From JBHEMK01 sp046262635 (GTDB lineage: Bacteria > Actinomycetota > Thermoleophilia > Gaiellales > Gaiellaceae): a stretch of DNA of 6,775 bases. The position numbers were made by a program, and so were the translations under genes. The notes under the pieces are model-generated. The model was given only the letters and a program-made list of their open reading frames with translations. It did not search any database and was not told where the DNA came from. This document shows positions 6,073-6,775 of the stretch, piece by piece (the first letter of the stretch is position 1; the number at the start of each line of letters is the position of its first letter). The stretch is from the NCBI GenBank assembly GCA_046262635.1, contig JBHEMK010000121.1, forward strand, positions 1 to 6,775, in the 5' to 3' direction.

Positions 6073-6555
6073 ATGCGGCGACTTCTATTGCTTGGCGTAC
6101 TGGCGATCGCGGTTCTTGCCTTCTCCTCTCAGGCAGCGGCAAACACGACGGTTCAGGTGAGCATGACGTTTACGGAGCCGATCGTTCCCGCCTTCAAGAG
6201 CGGCGACTGCCCGGTGGTGCCAGAAGGCTTCTGCGGCAGCGGCGAGGTGATCCCGCTCGGCCACGCGACCGAGACGATTGACTTCGGCGCGGGGTGCGGG
6301 GGGACGTGTGACCTACGCACGATCTACCTCGCGGGCGGCTCGATCCTCATCGAGGAGACCTTCAGCAACTTCGCGTGTCCCGGCGTCTGCGGAAGCAGAG
6401 GACTGGGCCAACCGACAAGCGGAACGCTGACCGACACCATCATCGGCGGGACTGGGATCTTCGAGGGTGCGACCGGCAGCTTGACCGGCACCGTCAGGGC
6501 TGCAGGCTTGGAGAGTCAGATCAAACTCTCCGGGACGATTAGCTTCGATCCTTGA
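6073..6555 (+). CDS. Exported cysteine-containing protein, possible allene-oxide-cyclase-like beta-barrel
   Basis: The product is a 160-residue predicted secreted protein of unknown function. Residues 1-23 form a classical Sec signal peptide: two Arg, a Leu/Ala/Val-rich core, and an AAA site with likely cleavage before Asn24. No lipobox cysteine follows. The mature part has six cysteines (46, 54, 75, 79, 102, 106), an even number that fits disulfide bonds outside the cell. The C-terminal half is beta-rich and glycine/threonine-rich. It contains GGTGIFEGATGSLTG at 125-139, followed by KLSGTISFDP. This GGTGxFxGATGxxTG pattern recurs in small actinobacterial exported proteins and in allene-oxide-cyclase-barrel-like domains, so a small beta-barrel is my best guess. 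No catalytic residues can be identified. The start is fixed by AAGGAG 6 nt upstream. The gene appears monocistronic, with a structured leader before it and a probable terminator after it. Confidence 0.82.
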   Translation: MRRLLLLGVLAIAVLAFSSQAAANTTVQVSMTFTEPIVPAFKSGDCPVVPEGFCGSGEVIPLGHATETIDFGAGCGGTCDLRTIYLAGGSILIEETFSNFACPGVCGSRGLGQPTSGTLTDTIIGGTGIFEGATGSLTGTVRAAGLESQIKLSGTISFDP

Positions 6556-6594
6556 ACCGAGGAGAAGGGTGCCCTCCGTGTGCGGGCCGCCCTC

Positions 6595-6634
6595 CCTCGC
6601 TGTCCTCCCAGCGGGGCTCCACCTTTCGAGTTTT
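6595..6634 (+). terminator. Probable intrinsic terminator after the secreted-protein gene
   Basis: CCTCGCTG (6595-6602) pairs with CAGCGGGG (6609-6616) over 8 bp, including one G-U pair, around a 6-nt loop (TCCTCC). The downstream bases include CTTT and then TTTT at 6631-6634, not an immediate U-tract, which is common in high-GC actinobacteria. The hairpin begins 40 nt after the stop at 6555. The fold and position are sound, but the weak T-tract limits certainty. Confidence 0.42.
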
Positions 6635-6775
6635 ACATCAAGCCTCTGACATGGAGCAAAAGGTCAAGGGGTGAGGCTCGGGCGGGTGGTGTTCCGCTCG
6701 GGCTGGAGCAGCGGAGCGTCCGGAGCAGCGACGGTGGATCAGACTGACATTCGCGGGTCGGGACCGCATGAAGGG

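Noticed and set aside
6671..6775. GTG-initiated open frame running off the right edge, with AAAAGG upstream
   Set aside because: Only 35 codons are visible. The sequence is Gly/Ser/Arg-rich without a recognisable motif, so a gene start cannot be supported.

Overview
This window reads as chromosomal DNA from a high-GC actinobacterium. The methionyl-tRNA synthetase looks like the actinobacterial form, and the housekeeping genes occur in the metG-tatD-rsmA-ispE order known from that phylum. A deep lineage such as Thermoleophilia is possible, but I cannot fix the class from sequence alone. Third codon positions are strongly GC-biased, which produces very long antisense open frames with no biological support.

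Positions 1-4478 hold one minus-strand operon, transcribed right to left: metG (tRNA charging), tatD (metal-dependent DNase or hydrolase), rsmA/ksgA (16S rRNA dimethylation), ispE (isoprenoid precursor synthesis by the MEP pathway), and a multi-spanning membrane protein cut off by the window edge. The first three junctions are each a 4-nt stop/start overlap (GTGA, TTGA, ATGA). The fourth is a 3-nt gap. The genes therefore appear translationally coupled, and the grouping serves general growth functions (translation, ribosome maturation, isoprenoids) rather than one pathway. rpfB and rnmV, often found between tatD and rsmA in relatives, are absent.

Positions 4479-5089 are a divergent intergenic region with no recognisable gene. 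A weak promoter candidate for metG lies at its left end, and it contains one very small unsupported ORF. A plus-strand YhbS-like GNAT acetyltransferase occupies 5090-5608.

A second gene-free stretch (5609-6072) leads to a plus-strand gene (6073-6555) for a small exported protein with six cysteines and a glycine-rich beta-barrel-like repeat. Its leader can fold into a multi-branched structure ending at the ribosome binding site. A probable intrinsic terminator follows the gene. The last 140 bases show nothing I can assign.

I see no convincing new multi-gene system. The items most worth a second look are the structured leader with its secreted cysteine-rich product, the completely overlapped operon, and the substitutions in the MetG and IspE signature motifs.
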